Notes: generated by a model not told the origin, from the sequence alone. Positions 24,996 to 33,523 are shown, counted from the first letter of the stretch. The stretch: 64,000 bases of DNA from Rhodalgimonas zhirmunskyi (GCA_030848925.1 JANFFA010000006.1:1-64000), one strand, 5' to 3'. Made by a program: numbers and translations.

Positions 24996-26743
24996 CAACG
25001 AATTCCCTGTGTCAGCTTGGCCTCTTGGGCCTGTTGAATCTGCTGCGCGTTTTGCACCCGTTCTTTGAGCACCTCGTCACGCGGGCCGAAGGCCGTGCGC
25101 GCGCCGTTTTCGAGCACGAGAAGCACGTCGCATTCCTGGATCGCGGCGGGACGGTGGGCCATGATGATGACCGACTTGCCCTCTTCCTTGAAGGTGCGGA
25201 TCGCTTTGTTGAGGGCGATGGAGCCTTCGTTGTCGAGGTTGGAGTTCGGCTCGTCCAGCACAAGGATCACCGGATCGCCATACATCGCCCGGGCAAGGCC
25301 CATGCGCTGGATCTGGCCACCGGACAGCTGCCCGCCGGCGGCCGAAACTTGCGTATCGTAGCCATTGGGCAGGCGCAGGATCATGTCATGCGCGTCGGCC
25401 TTTTTCGCGGCGGCGACCACTTTTTCGGGGTCAGGTTCGGGCGAAAGTTTGGCGATGTTTTCGGCGATAGTGCCGTCGAACAGTTGCACCTTTTGCGGCA
25501 GGTAGCCGATATGTTGGCCCAGCACGTCAGGATCGTATTGATCCAAGGTTGCACCATCGAGCCGGACCTTGCCACCGGCGGGGCGCCAGACGCCGGTGAT
25601 AACCCGGGCGACGGTGGATTTGCCTGCACCGGAAGGGCCGATGACGCCAAGCGCCTTGCCCGGATCGAGGTGGAAGGACACCATGCGCAGGCTGGCCTGC
25701 GATTGCCCCGGCGGCACCACGGTGACCTGCTGAAGGTCAAGCACCGCGCGCGGCCTTGGCAGCGGGGTGCGCGGCTGTTCTGCGGGAACTTCGCTCAGCA
25801 AAGCGGCGAGGTTGGTCCAGCCAAGCCGCGCCCGCGCCACCAGCGGCCATTGGCCGATGGTCATTTCGATCGGGGCAAGCGCCCGGCCCAGCAGGATCGA
25901 CCCGGCGATCATCGCGCCCGGTGTCAGCTCTTGCTGGAGCACGAGCCAGGCGCCGAGGCCCAGCATTGCCGATTGCAGCAGCAGTCGGAAACTCTTGGTG
26001 AAGGCCGAGAAGCCGCCAGAGCGATCAGAGCCGGAGATATGGTTGGAAAGCGCTTCGTCCCGGCGCAGCAGCCAGCGTTTGAATGCGGCATCGCGCATGC
26101 CGAGGGATTGCACCAACTCGGCCTCGGTTTCGAGTTGGTTGGCCATGTTTTGCGCCTGCATCGTGGCCGAGCCGGCATGGGCCAGCGTGCGGGCCGACAC
26201 GAAGTGGTTGATCACGGTGATCATGATCAGGATGAACCCGCCGACAAGCGCGAGCACGCCGAGCTTGAAATGGAACACGAAAATCGCGGCAACGAAGAAC
26301 GGCGTCCACAGGATATCCATCATCGACAGAAGAACCGGCGAGGACATCAGCCGCTGCACCGCTTCGAGATCGGCGAGGCCGGATGTCTTGTTGTCGCGGC
26401 CAAGAACGGCGGAACGGCGCAGAACGGCCGAGAAGACGCGGCCTTCGAGGGCGGACTGGAACCGCGCGCCGACCCGCGCCATCACCCGCCCGCGGACATA
26501 TTCCAGCAGGCCGTACATGGCATAGAGAAACACCACCAGCAGCGAGAGTGCGATCAGCGTCGCCTCGGAGCGAGAGCCGAGGACACGGTCGTAAACCTGC
26601 AACATGTAGAGCGGCCCGGTCAGCATCAGCAAATTGACCAGAAATCCAAAGATCAACACGGACCAGAGGAGCATGGGACTTTGATTGCGGACGGAGACGA
26701 GCTCTTCCAAGCCCGGCTTAATGTTTATTGCAGGAGGTTTCAT
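24995..26743 (-). CDS. Type I secretion system permease/ATPase (PrtD-like ABC transporter)
   Basis: A 582-residue fused transporter. The N-terminal half has six membrane helices (from about residue 20, with YMLQVYDRVLGSRSEATLIA, typical of PrtD/HasD). The C-terminal ATPase has Walker A GPSGAGKST, signature LSGGQIQRMGLARA and Walker B VILVLDEPNSNLD. It lacks the C39-like N-terminal domain of bacteriocin exporters. The start ATG 26743 has AGGG eight bases upstream; upstream extension to 26833 is open but unlikely. It should drive export of an RTX-type or adhesin protein encoded elsewhere. Confidence 0.95.
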   Translation of the reverse strand: MKPPAINIKPGLEELVSVRNQSPMLLWSVLIFGFLVNLLMLTGPLYMLQVYDRVLGSRSEATLIALSLLVVFLYAMYGLLEYVRGRVMARVGARFQSALEGRVFSAVLRRSAVLGRDNKTSGLADLEAVQRLMSSPVLLSMMDILWTPFFVAAIFVFHFKLGVLALVGGFILIMITVINHFVSARTLAHAGSATMQAQNMANQLETEAELVQSLGMRDAAFKRWLLRRDEALSNHISGSDRSGGFSAFTKSFRLLLQSAMLGLGAWLVLQQELTPGAMIAGSILLGRALAPIEMTIGQWPLVARARLGWTNLAALLSEVPAEQPRTPLPRPRAVLDLQQVTVVPPGQSQASLRMVSFHLDPGKALGVIGPSGAGKSTVARVITGVWRPAGGKVRLDGATLDQYDPDVLGQHIGYLPQKVQLFDGTIAENIAKLSPEPDPEKVVAAAKKADAHDMILRLPNGYDTQVSAAGGQLSGGQIQRMGLARAMYGDPVILVLDEPNSNLDNEGSIALNKAIRTFKEEGKSVIIMAHRPAAIQECDVLLVLENGARTAFGPRDEVLKERVQNAQQIQQAQEAKLTQGIR

Positions 26744-26941
26744 AAAAGCCCTATCGGAAAAGTTATTCACACGGATAGTGCAGTAAACGATCGCGTTCGG
26801 CAACAGTTTGCGCATTTTGAATGGATGTGTCACACCGACTACGGTGCGATCGTTCTAGAATGCCATTTCGCCCCTAATGAAACGATAATTCGCAAGCAGT
26901 TCGGTATGGAAAAAAAGCTTTATCAGGCACGATCCTCTGAC

Positions 26942-27751
26942 ATGACGGGTTCGGTGCGGCGTGGCATTATGGCGGCGCTGTTCATGGGGCTGGCGCTGAG
27001 CGGATGTAGCACTCCGGGGCCGGGCGACGTGCAACCCGGCGGCATCTATGACCCGCACGAGGCGGTGAACCGGCGCAATCACGAACTGAACCGTGCGCTT
27101 GACCGTGCGCTCGTGCGGCCTGCTGGTAAGGAATACACCAAGGTCGTGCCCGAGCCGGTTACGATGACGGTGTCGAATTTTGCGTCCAACCTCAGCCTGC
27201 CGGGGACGGTGGTGAACAACCTGTTGCAGGGGGATCTGAAGGGCGCGTGGGTCAATAGTTTCCGGTTCAGTTTTAACACGGTGTTCGGCATCGGCGGGCT
27301 GGGCGATCCGGCGGGCGATGTGGGTATTTACGAGCAGAAAGCCGATTTCGGCGGTACGCTGGCCAAATGGGGGGTGCCCGAGGGGGCTTATGTCGAGCTT
27401 CCTCTGCTGGGCCCCTCGACCGAGCGTGATGCGGTGGGCAAGTTCGTCGATCTGTTTACCGACCCGCTTTCTTATGTGCTGCCCAGCCCCGAGAAATACT
27501 ATGGCACGGGGACGAAGGTGCTTTCTGGGCTTGGATCGAGGGGGCGCTATGCCGAGACGATCGATTCCATCCTTTACGACAGCGCCGACAGCTATGCGCA
27601 ATCGCGTGCCATTTACCTGCAGAACCGCCGGTTCGAGCTTGGCGGCGACGCGGGCAGTGATTATGTAGACCCCTATGATGATCAATCAGGTGGTAGTGAT
27701 CCCTATGCAGACCCTTACGCAGACCCATATGCAGACCCTTACGCGGAATAA
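26942..27751 (+). CDS. mlaA: Outer-membrane lipoprotein MlaA (VacJ)
   Basis: A 269-residue protein with a lipobox (LALSGC, lipidated Cys22) and the MlaA blocks YDPHEAVNRRNHELNRALD, NFASNLSLPGTVVNNLLQG and FGIGGLGDPAGDVGIY. MlaA removes misplaced phospholipids from the outer leaflet. I start at ATG 26942, because this gives a normal lipoprotein signal; ATG 26906 is in frame and adds 12 residues. The C-terminus is an unusual DPYA tandem repeat (27699-27748), and mlaC begins inside it. Confidence 0.93.
   Translation: MTGSVRRGIMAALFMGLALSGCSTPGPGDVQPGGIYDPHEAVNRRNHELNRALDRALVRPAGKEYTKVVPEPVTMTVSNFASNLSLPGTVVNNLLQGDLKGAWVNSFRFSFNTVFGIGGLGDPAGDVGIYEQKADFGGTLAKWGVPEGAYVELPLLGPSTERDAVGKFVDLFTDPLSYVLPSPEKYYGTGTKVLSGLGSRGRYAETIDSILYDSADSYAQSRAIYLQNRRFELGGDAGSDYVDPYDDQSGGSDPYADPYADPYADPYAE
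27699..27748 (+). repeat. 12-bp coding tandem repeat at the end of mlaA
   Basis: Four units of GATCCCTATGCA or close variants encode DPYADPYADPYADPYAE at the C-terminus of MlaA. Two of the units also carry the ATG codons (27705, 27729) that are candidate starts of mlaC in another frame. The array would be prone to gain or loss of units. Confidence 0.9.
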
Positions 27752-28352
27752 GCGCGGCCTTGTCGGGCGGCTGATGGCCCCGATCATGGCTTTGGTCATG
27801 GGGGTGATGATTGCCACGTCGCCAGCGCAGGCGCTGACGGACGAGGGTGCCAAGCGGCTGGTCGATGGCATCGTGGGCGACATCAACAAGGTGATCGCGG
27901 CGCCGACCTCGGAAGGGCAGAAAATCAATGACTTCCAGCGGATCTTCAACCGCTATGCCGATGTGCCGACGATCGCGCGCTATACGCTGGGCGTGGATGC
28001 CCGCCGCGCCACTCCGGCGCAGATGAAGGCCTTTACCGACGCGTTTCAGATTTATGTCAGCCGCAAGTATGGCAAGCGCTTCCGCGAGTTCATCGGCGGC
28101 AAGATCGAAGTGCAGGCGGCGCGTAAGGTGAAGAACTTCCACGAGGTCAAGACCATCGCCCACCTGCGCGGCGAATCGCCTTTCGAGGTGACGTTTCTGG
28201 TGAGTGACCGGTCGGGACAACCGAAGTTTTTCAACATGTTCATCGAAGGGGTGAACATGCTTTTGACCGAACGGACCGAGATCGGCGCGATGCTGGACAA
28301 GCGCCGTGGCAATATTGACCAGATGATCGACGATCTGCGCCGCTTGAAGTAA
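27705..28352 (+). CDS. mlaC: Phospholipid transport periplasmic protein MlaC
   Basis: A periplasmic lipid shuttle of 215 residues from this start. The signal peptide is long (positive NKRGLVGRLM, hydrophobic MALVMGVMIATSPAQA), then the MlaC/Ttg2D fold follows: ALTDEGAKRLVDGIVGDINK, FNRYADVPTIARYTLG and FTDAFQIYVSRKYGKRF. Candidate starts are ATG 27675, 27705 and 27729, all inside mlaA. I favour 27705 because AGGTGG is 12 bases upstream, but this is uncertain. The mlaFED inner-membrane genes are not in the window. Confidence 0.9.
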   Translation: MQTLTQTHMQTLTRNKRGLVGRLMAPIMALVMGVMIATSPAQALTDEGAKRLVDGIVGDINKVIAAPTSEGQKINDFQRIFNRYADVPTIARYTLGVDARRATPAQMKAFTDAFQIYVSRKYGKRFREFIGGKIEVQAARKVKNFHEVKTIAHLRGESPFEVTFLVSDRSGQPKFFNMFIEGVNMLLTERTEIGAMLDKRRGNIDQMIDDLRRLK

Positions 28353-28374
28353 GCGCGCCGCAGGACAGGATTAG

Positions 28375-28401
28375 GGGCCGCGCTTTGGTGCGGCCTTTTT
28401 C
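28375..28401 (+). terminator. Intrinsic terminator after mlaC
   Basis: The stem GGCCGC/GCGGCC with an 8-base loop is followed by five T. It is 23 bases past the mlaC stop and also sits between mlaC and the convergent OmpA-family gene. Confidence 0.88.
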
Positions 28402-28417
28402 ATGCGTGGTGGTGCGG

Positions 28418-29479
28418 TTACTGCGTGTTGAGCAGGATCGCCTCGACCCGGCGGTTCTTCTCGCGGCCTTCGGCGGTCAGGTTGGTGGTGATCGGGGCGA
28501 GGTAGCCCATGCCTTCGGCCTGCATCTGGGCGCGGGGCACGCCGTATGCCTCGGCCAGGCGGTCGCGCACCGAACCTGCGCGGCGTTTGGAGAGCGCGAT
28601 ATTGCCCTCAAGCGATCCGGTGGCATCGGTATGTCCCACAAGCGCGATGCGCCGTGTCGGATCGGCCTTGAGCCACGCGGCCAGCGTGGCGAGAGAGGCA
28701 AACTGTGCATCACCCAGATTGGACGAACCGGTTTTGAAGTCGAGGTCCGAAAGCACGGCATGACCTTCTGTCGTCAGGGCCTGCACCAGCGGGAGAGCGG
28801 AACCGGTCGCGCCATCGGGGCGCACGGGCGTAACAATAGTGGGGCGCGCGGTCTGTCCACCGGTGCCGACGCCGGGCGCGGGCGCGCCGGCGGGGGTCAC
28901 CAGCGTGATCTGGACATAGCCCGCCCGGGCGCTGCGACTGGTCAGGATGGCGGCGTAGCTTTCGCCGCCCTCGCCCTCGTGCGTGGCCAGCAGGTAGCGG
29001 TAATCGAACAGGTCGACATGCATGTCGGGTTCGGGGATCACCCTGAGCCCGAAGCGGAAATCGAAGCCGCCGCAGCGCGCAGAGGCGCAGTCAAGCAGCA
29101 CCTCGTATCCCGCTTTTTCAAGCTGCGCGCGCAAGGGGGCCATGAGTTGCAGCGTGGTGAGCCCCTGCGCGTCGATGCGCCATGCCGTACGGCTGACGCG
29201 GCCCTCAACGGTGAGGGCGGGAAGTTCGCCATTGGCGAAGGGGGCGACGGGCAGGCGGGCGCTGTCGGGGGCGGTGGTCTGGCTTGCCGTCTGGCGCGCA
29301 TTCGAGGGCAGCGTGAGGTCGAGCGCCGACACCGCCGTTGCGGTCAACACGGCAATCGACCCGAAAAACAGCCCCGCAAGCGCAGGCCCAAGGGAAAAGG
29401 CCCCCACGCGCCTGAGCGCGGGGACTCTTGCCTGCGATATGCGCGCGTGGGCTATGGCTTTTCCCTTTCTGCGGGTCAC
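28418..29479 (-). CDS. OmpA family protein with C-terminal peptidoglycan-binding domain
   Basis: About 353 residues. An N-terminal hydrophobic segment (ALAGLFFGSIAVLTATAVSA) acts as signal or anchor; a middle domain of unknown type follows; the C-terminal OmpA-like domain has LDFKTGSSNL, RRIALVGHTDATGS, NIALSKRRAGSVRDRL and GREKNRRVEAIL, which bind peptidoglycan. No ATG fits: the frame lacks one after the upstream gene's stop. I chose GTG 29479, 16 bases after that stop; GTG 29407 is an alternative. No clear Shine-Dalgarno supports either. Confidence 0.8.
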   Translation of the reverse strand: MTRRKGKAIAHARISQARVPALRRVGAFSLGPALAGLFFGSIAVLTATAVSALDLTLPSNARQTASQTTAPDSARLPVAPFANGELPALTVEGRVSRTAWRIDAQGLTTLQLMAPLRAQLEKAGYEVLLDCASARCGGFDFRFGLRVIPEPDMHVDLFDYRYLLATHEGEGGESYAAILTSRSARAGYVQITLVTPAGAPAPGVGTGGQTARPTIVTPVRPDGATGSALPLVQALTTEGHAVLSDLDFKTGSSNLGDAQFASLATLAAWLKADPTRRIALVGHTDATGSLEGNIALSKRRAGSVRDRLAEAYGVPRAQMQAEGMGYLAPITTNLTAEGREKNRRVEAILLNTQ

Positions 29480-29495
29480 CTGCGGGCCGCGCGGT

Positions 29496-30068
29496 TTAGC
29501 GCGATTGCCCGTGATAGGCGTCGTTCGGGCGCATGTCGGTGGCCGAGGCGACGCGGTTGGACATGTTGAAGAACCCGGCAACGTTGGCGATGTCCCAGAT
29601 GTCGCGGTTAGAGAAGCCGACATCGCGCAGTTTCTGGCGGTCGGCCTCGTCGATCTTGTAGCTTTCCTTGGTCATCTTCTCGGCGAATTCGAGCATGGCG
29701 AACTGACGCTCATCAAGGTCGGCAGCGCGCCAGTTCATCACCAGCTGTTCACCAAGGATCGGGTTGTCGGAATATTGGCGCACGGCCTGTCCGTGGGCGG
29801 TGAGGCAATAGAAGCAATGGTTGAGCGACGACACGGCGACGGCGATCATCTCGCGTTCGAGTTTTGAGAGACCCGAGGGCGCCAGCATCAGGTTGTTGTA
29901 GAACCCGGAGAAGGCGTTGAACTTGTCCATGTCGAAGGCATAGGCCTGTAGCACATTCGGGATCAGGCCCAGCTTTTCGTCACAGACATCGAAGTATTTC
30001 TGCGTGTCTGCGGGCAGCGGATCGACCATTGGCAGGTCGAGCGCGGTGACAGGTTTGGTGTCGCTCAT
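29496..30068 (-). CDS. Peroxidase-related enzyme, AhpD/carboxymuconolactone decarboxylase-like
   Basis: A 190-residue alkylhydroperoxidase-like protein. The active-site motif is LNHCFYCLTAHG (CxxC with a histidine three residues on), preceded by the helix LSKLEREMIAVAVSS and followed by REDADRQKLRD-like text typical of uncharacterised peroxidase-related proteins. The start ATG 30068 has GGAGG nine bases upstream. It follows the GNAT gene by five bases and precedes the OmpA-family gene, so an operon is likely. Confidence 0.9.
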   Translation of the reverse strand: MSDTKPVTALDLPMVDPLPADTQKYFDVCDEKLGLIPNVLQAYAFDMDKFNAFSGFYNNLMLAPSGLSKLEREMIAVAVSSLNHCFYCLTAHGQAVRQYSDNPILGEQLVMNWRAADLDERQFAMLEFAEKMTKESYKIDEADRQKLRDVGFSNRDIWDIANVAGFFNMSNRVASATDMRPNDAYHGQSR

Positions 30069-30073
30069 GTGTT

Positions 30074-30802
30074 TCACTCCTCCACGAACTTGCGATAGTG
30101 ATACCGTCCCACAAGCGTCATGCCGAGGGAAGAGTAGAGCGCATTTGCCGCTGCGTTCGCTTGGGTGCAGACGACGGAAACATGGGTTGCGCCCTGTTTG
30201 GCCGCCCAGAAGGCGGCGCGGCGCATCACCCATTTGCCAAGGCCCTGGTTGCGCTGATCAGCGAGGATTTCGACGGCGTGCAGCATGGCGACGCCGTTGT
30301 GGATGGCGACGAAGGCGCAGCCGCCCGGATGATCGCGCCAGCGCGCGATGAGGCCGGTTTTTGGCCCCTTGGCGCGGTGCATCACGGCGATGCGTCCCTC
30401 GCCGATGCCGCCCTCGGCCCAGATGTCGATCATCAGCGCGAGCGGCTCCCACACCGGGATGACGGTGACGGGCGGGACCGGTTCGCCCATCAGGGTTTCG
30501 ACCGGGCAGACATAGGCATTGACCGGATCGTGGATGGCATAGCCGCGCGCGTCCAGTTGCGCGTCGAGATCGTCCTGCCCGTCGCGGATCATGAAAAGGG
30601 CGGGCTGGTTCATCGCCCGCATCTTGGCCTCGGCCTCGTCAAGCTGGGCCTCGCTTACGGGGCCGCTTGCCGTGGTCGCGCTGACCCGTTGGCCGCCGCC
30701 CTGACCCTCGCGGAAGGTGAGGGGGCCGTGGGTGTCATAGCGGGCGGCGGGCCATGTGCCGTCGACCACGTCATAGATATCGGTGATATCAGGTCGTGCC
30801 AT
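30074..30802 (-). CDS. GNAT family N-acetyltransferase
   Basis: A 242-residue protein with an N-terminal half lacking obvious motifs and a C-terminal GNAT domain: LHAVEILADQRNQGLGKWVM with the acetyl-CoA loop QRNQGLG, then ALYSSLGMTLVGRYHYRKF. Its start overlaps the end of the CinA-like gene by 14 bases and it is followed after five bases by the peroxidase-related gene. The substrate is unknown. Confidence 0.88.
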   Translation of the reverse strand: MARPDITDIYDVVDGTWPAARYDTHGPLTFREGQGGGQRVSATTASGPVSEAQLDEAEAKMRAMNQPALFMIRDGQDDLDAQLDARGYAIHDPVNAYVCPVETLMGEPVPPVTVIPVWEPLALMIDIWAEGGIGEGRIAVMHRAKGPKTGLIARWRDHPGGCAFVAIHNGVAMLHAVEILADQRNQGLGKWVMRRAAFWAAKQGATHVSVVCTQANAAANALYSSLGMTLVGRYHYRKFVEE

Positions 30803-31520
30803 TTGGGAAGGCCTCCTTCAACTGGGCCATGGCGGCGTCGATGGCGGCAGGGTCGGTGCCGCGGATCACGATATTGGCGCCGAACTGGCCGTTTTCCGAG
30901 AACGGGTAAGAGCCAAGCGACAGGTCGGGATGGGCGGCGGCGATGTCGCGCAGGGGGCCGGAAATCTCGCTCTCCGCCTGCATCACGCGCAGGTTTTGCG
31001 ACAACCGCCGCTGACCGGCAGCAAGCCGGGGCAGGAGCCAGGCGACCATCGCTTCGAACACGCGCGGCACGCCGGCCATGACGTGGACGTTTTCGACGGT
31101 GAAGCCCGGCGCGACCGAGGCCGCGTTGTCGATCAGCGCCGCGCCCTCGGGGATGCGGGCCATGCGCAGGCGTTCGGTGGTAAGCTCGACGCCGCGCGCC
31201 GCGCAGAGATCGGCCAGCAGCTTGCGCGCATCGTCGCGCACGTCGATCGCACGGCCAAAGGCCTCGGCGATGCAATCGGCGGTGATGTCGTCATGGGTGG
31301 GGCCAATGCCGCCTGAGGTGAAGACATGGGTGTATTGCCCTGACAGCGCGCGCACGGCGGTGATGATCGCGGGCGCGTCATCGGACACGACGCGCACTTC
31401 GCAAAGGTCGATGCCGTGCTCGGTCAGCTTCTGTGCAAGATGGTGCATGTTGGCGTCGCGGGTGCGGCCCGAGAGGATCTCATCTCCGATGACGAGCATG
31501 GCGGCGGTGGGATTGGGCAT
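30789..31520 (-). CDS. Molybdopterin-binding / CinA N-terminal domain protein
   Basis: A 243-residue protein made only of the MoCF-biosynthesis-like domain found at the N-terminus of CinA. Motifs are LVIGDEILSGRTRDANMHHL, VVSDDAPAIITAV, FTSGGIGPTHDDITADCIAE and VAPGFTVENVHVMAGVP. The C-terminal nicotinamide-mononucleotide deamidase domain of CinA is absent. The start is ATG 31520; the frame is open to 31712. In this short form the activity is uncertain; a pyrophosphatase on ADP-ribose-type substrates is a family possibility. Confidence 0.88.
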   Translation of the reverse strand: MPNPTAAMLVIGDEILSGRTRDANMHHLAQKLTEHGIDLCEVRVVSDDAPAIITAVRALSGQYTHVFTSGGIGPTHDDITADCIAEAFGRAIDVRDDARKLLADLCAARGVELTTERLRMARIPEGAALIDNAASVAPGFTVENVHVMAGVPRVFEAMVAWLLPRLAAGQRRLSQNLRVMQAESEISGPLRDIAAAHPDLSLGSYPFSENGQFGANIVIRGTDPAAIDAAMAQLKEAFPNGTT

Positions 31521-31696
31521 GGGCGATCCTCGGCTGCGTGACGGTTGCTGCCATGATGTAGACCCCCGGCGCGGTCGGGTCCAGCGGCGGATTGTCCTTG
31601 GCAAGGCGCGCCCGCCCGGCACGCCTCCCGCCCACCCACCCCGGCGCGCCGGGCGGGCGCTTGGCATTGGCAGTCGGACCGGGCATATCAGGTCGC

Positions 31697-32395
31697 ATGC
31701 AGTTCGCCACACCCCTGATCCCCGCCCGCCTGATCCGCCGCTACAAGCGGTTCCTCGCCGACATCCGGCTGGAGGATGGGCAGGAGGTCACCGCGCATTG
31801 CGCCAATCCCGGCTCGATGATGGGGCTGGCCGAGGAAGGTATGAAAGTCTGGGTCGAACCCAACGACGACCCGAAGAAAAAGCTGAACTACGGCTGGCGG
31901 CTGGTCGATCACGAGAATGGGCATTTCACCGGCGTCGACACTTCGGTGCCAAACCGGGCGCTGAAAGCGGCGTTGATGGCGGGCGAGGTGCCGGGATTGG
32001 TCGCACCGATGGTGCGCGCCGAGGTGCTTTATGGCGCAAACAGCCGGGTAGATTTCCTTCTGTCTGGCGCGGGGGCGGACACTTATGTCGAGGTCAAGTC
32101 GGTGACGCTCTGCCGCGAGGCGGGGCTGGCCGAGTTCCCCGATGCGAAAACCGCGCGCGGGCTGAAACACCTCGAAGAGCTGTCGGCCATGGTCGAACAG
32201 GGGCATCGCGCCGTGATGCTCTACCTCGTGCAGCGCACGGATTGCGACCGCGTCAGCATCGCCGCCGACATTGACCCGGCCTATGCCGAGGGACTAATTT
32301 GCGCGCGCACGGCGGGGGTCGAGATCACCTGCTTCGGCTGTTCCATTTCCCCGCAAGAGATCACGCTGAGCCGGGCGCTTCCGTTCATCGGGTGA
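31697..32395 (+). CDS. sfsA: SfsA family protein
   Basis: A 232-residue SfsA homologue. Typical blocks are ARLIRRYKRFLADI, TAHCANPGSMMGL and the nuclease-like triad RVDFLL and TYVEVKSVTL (D-x(n)-E-x-K), then PDAKTARGLKHLEELSAMVE. The family was first named for stimulating maltose genes in E. coli; the fold points to a PD-(D/E)XK-type nuclease. It diverges from the cinA-like gene with 176 bases between the starts. Confidence 0.93.
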   Translation: MQFATPLIPARLIRRYKRFLADIRLEDGQEVTAHCANPGSMMGLAEEGMKVWVEPNDDPKKKLNYGWRLVDHENGHFTGVDTSVPNRALKAALMAGEVPGLVAPMVRAEVLYGANSRVDFLLSGAGADTYVEVKSVTLCREAGLAEFPDAKTARGLKHLEELSAMVEQGHRAVMLYLVQRTDCDRVSIAADIDPAYAEGLICARTAGVEITCFGCSISPQEITLSRALPFIG

Positions 32396-32404
32396 TACCC
32401 GCCG

Positions 32405-32432
32405 CTGTTCTTTTGTGGCCATAAATACCCAC
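32405..32432 (-). repeat. GTATTT-type intergenic motif, copy 2
   Basis: Read on the minus strand it is GGGTATTTATGGCCACAAAA followed by GAACA. It shares GGGTATTT and the AAAGAACAGC end with the copy at 59769-59800, forming a second subtype. It lies just after sfsA. Confidence 0.65.
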
Positions 32433-32496
32433 TGCCCGACGGTCCCGCCGAAGAGCGCCCTCTGGCATACCGGGTGCGCGGATTACACTTGGCCAA

Positions 32497-33183
32497 TCAC
32501 TCCGCCGGGGCGGAAAGCGAAATCGCGGGGTCGTAGCTATAGACCATCACCCAGCGCTCGGTGCCGGGTTGGGGCTGGTAATGGGCGAATGGCCCGGTTT
32601 GCTCCTGCCGCATGAGGTGCCCGGTGTCGGGGTCGATGAACACGCTGTAGCTGGCCCCGAAATAGGTGCCGCCCTGATCGGGATTGGGGTCGGTCTGGGT
32701 GGTGAAATCATAGCGTAGCCGGGGTTTCCCTTCGACCTCGACCAAGCCCGGGCAGGCCGTGTCGCGCAGGTTGGCGGCAAGTTGATCGCGGTTGGCCTTG
32801 TGAAACGCTGCAAGATCCTCGGGCAGTTGATTGGGCGTTTCGGTCCATGGACCGTCTGGCGAGGGGCCGGTCCAGGTGCGCCGGCCAATCGCCAGCGTCA
32901 TGTTCTGGCCCTTGAGACCGGACATGGACTTCAGCGGCGTGTCGAACACGGTGACGAATTCGAACCGCGTGCTGCCATCTTCGTTGAACACGGTGGTTTC
33001 GTAGCGATAGGGCGGCTGTGCGAAAGGATCGAGGGCGCCGCCCTCATAGAGCGCGCGGATGTCCCGGGTGCAGGGGTCATCGGGCGCACTGGATTGGGCC
33101 AGAGCAGACGGGTTGAAAGCGAACTGGCCGACAGCGAGAGTGAAAAAGCAGGCGGCGGCGCGGGCGGCGCGTGTGGGAAGCAT
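32497..33183 (-). CDS. Secreted hypothetical protein
   Basis: A 228-residue protein from ATG 33183, with a signal peptide (ARAAACFFTLAVGQFAFNPSALAQ) and a mature part rich in beta-turn and aromatic residues: RRTWTGPSPDGPWTETPNQL, DTACPGLVEVEGKPRLRYDF and YFGASYSVFIDPDTGHLMRQ. Two cysteines (DPCTRD, TACPG) could pair. It resembles families that monitor or bind lipids in shape only; I cannot name it. The frame is open further upstream through the tandem repeat, but that part is low-complexity. Confidence 0.78.
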   Translation of the reverse strand: MLPTRAARAAACFFTLAVGQFAFNPSALAQSSAPDDPCTRDIRALYEGGALDPFAQPPYRYETTVFNEDGSTRFEFVTVFDTPLKSMSGLKGQNMTLAIGRRTWTGPSPDGPWTETPNQLPEDLAAFHKANRDQLAANLRDTACPGLVEVEGKPRLRYDFTTQTDPNPDQGGTYFGASYSVFIDPDTGHLMRQEQTGPFAHYQPQPGTERWVMVYSYDPAISLSAPAE

Positions 33184-33523
33184 GATGAAATCCGTATCGA
33201 TAAAAAGAATGCGCCCGAGTTTACGTGGAAATCCGCACGGGGCAAGGGTGATGCCCCGGGGAGCGCGTGTGGATGCCGGTGGCGGGAGTGGGCAAGCTGA
33301 AGTCGAGAGACGGGGCTGGGCAGGCGGGGCTGGGCAGGCGAACTGGGCAGGCGGGTGTGGGCAAGCGAACTGGGCAGGCGGGTGTGCAAAGGCCGGGTGT
33401 GAAAAGGCCGGGTGGACAGGCAAGGGAAGCTGCGTCACCTCGACGCTGGCGTGAAATTTACTGGGGTTTCACCATATCATGGATATGCTGGAGCGGTCTT
33501 AACCGCCGAACCGGAGCCTTGCC
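33184..33523. other. Intergenic region with tandem repeat
   Basis: No gene is visible in these 340 bases. It contains the 13-15 bp tandem array described separately and the probable start signals of the hypothetical secreted protein (leftward) and the hemolysin III gene (rightward). The latter is preceded by an imperfect CCGGAG at 33511-33516. Confidence 0.7.
33312..33424 (+). repeat. Degenerate tandem repeat, about eight units of 13-15 bp
   Basis: Units follow GGGGCTGGGCAGGC (twice), GAACTGGGCAGGC (twice), GGGTGTGGGCAAGC and three decayed forms (GGGTGTGCAAAGGCC, GGGTGTGAAAAGGCC, GGGTGGACAGGCAAG). A pair of units forms a longer 27-bp period at 33340-33393. It is purine-rich on the plus strand and upstream of a secreted-protein gene. 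Confidence 0.8.

Noticed and set aside
24956-26941. Long open frame on the plus strand upstream of mlaA
   Set aside because: It lies opposite the HlyD and ABC genes, whose domains are clear. The text has no recognisable domain; only its last part from 26942 is MlaA.
28772-28900. CRISPR-like spacing of short repeats in the OmpA-family gene
   Set aside because: Only ordinary codon-level repetition in coding sequence; no direct repeats of constant length.
33184-33438. N-terminal extension of the secreted hypothetical protein through the tandem repeat
   Set aside because: The extension is low-complexity Pro/Ala text, and a standard signal peptide begins at the internal ATG 33183.
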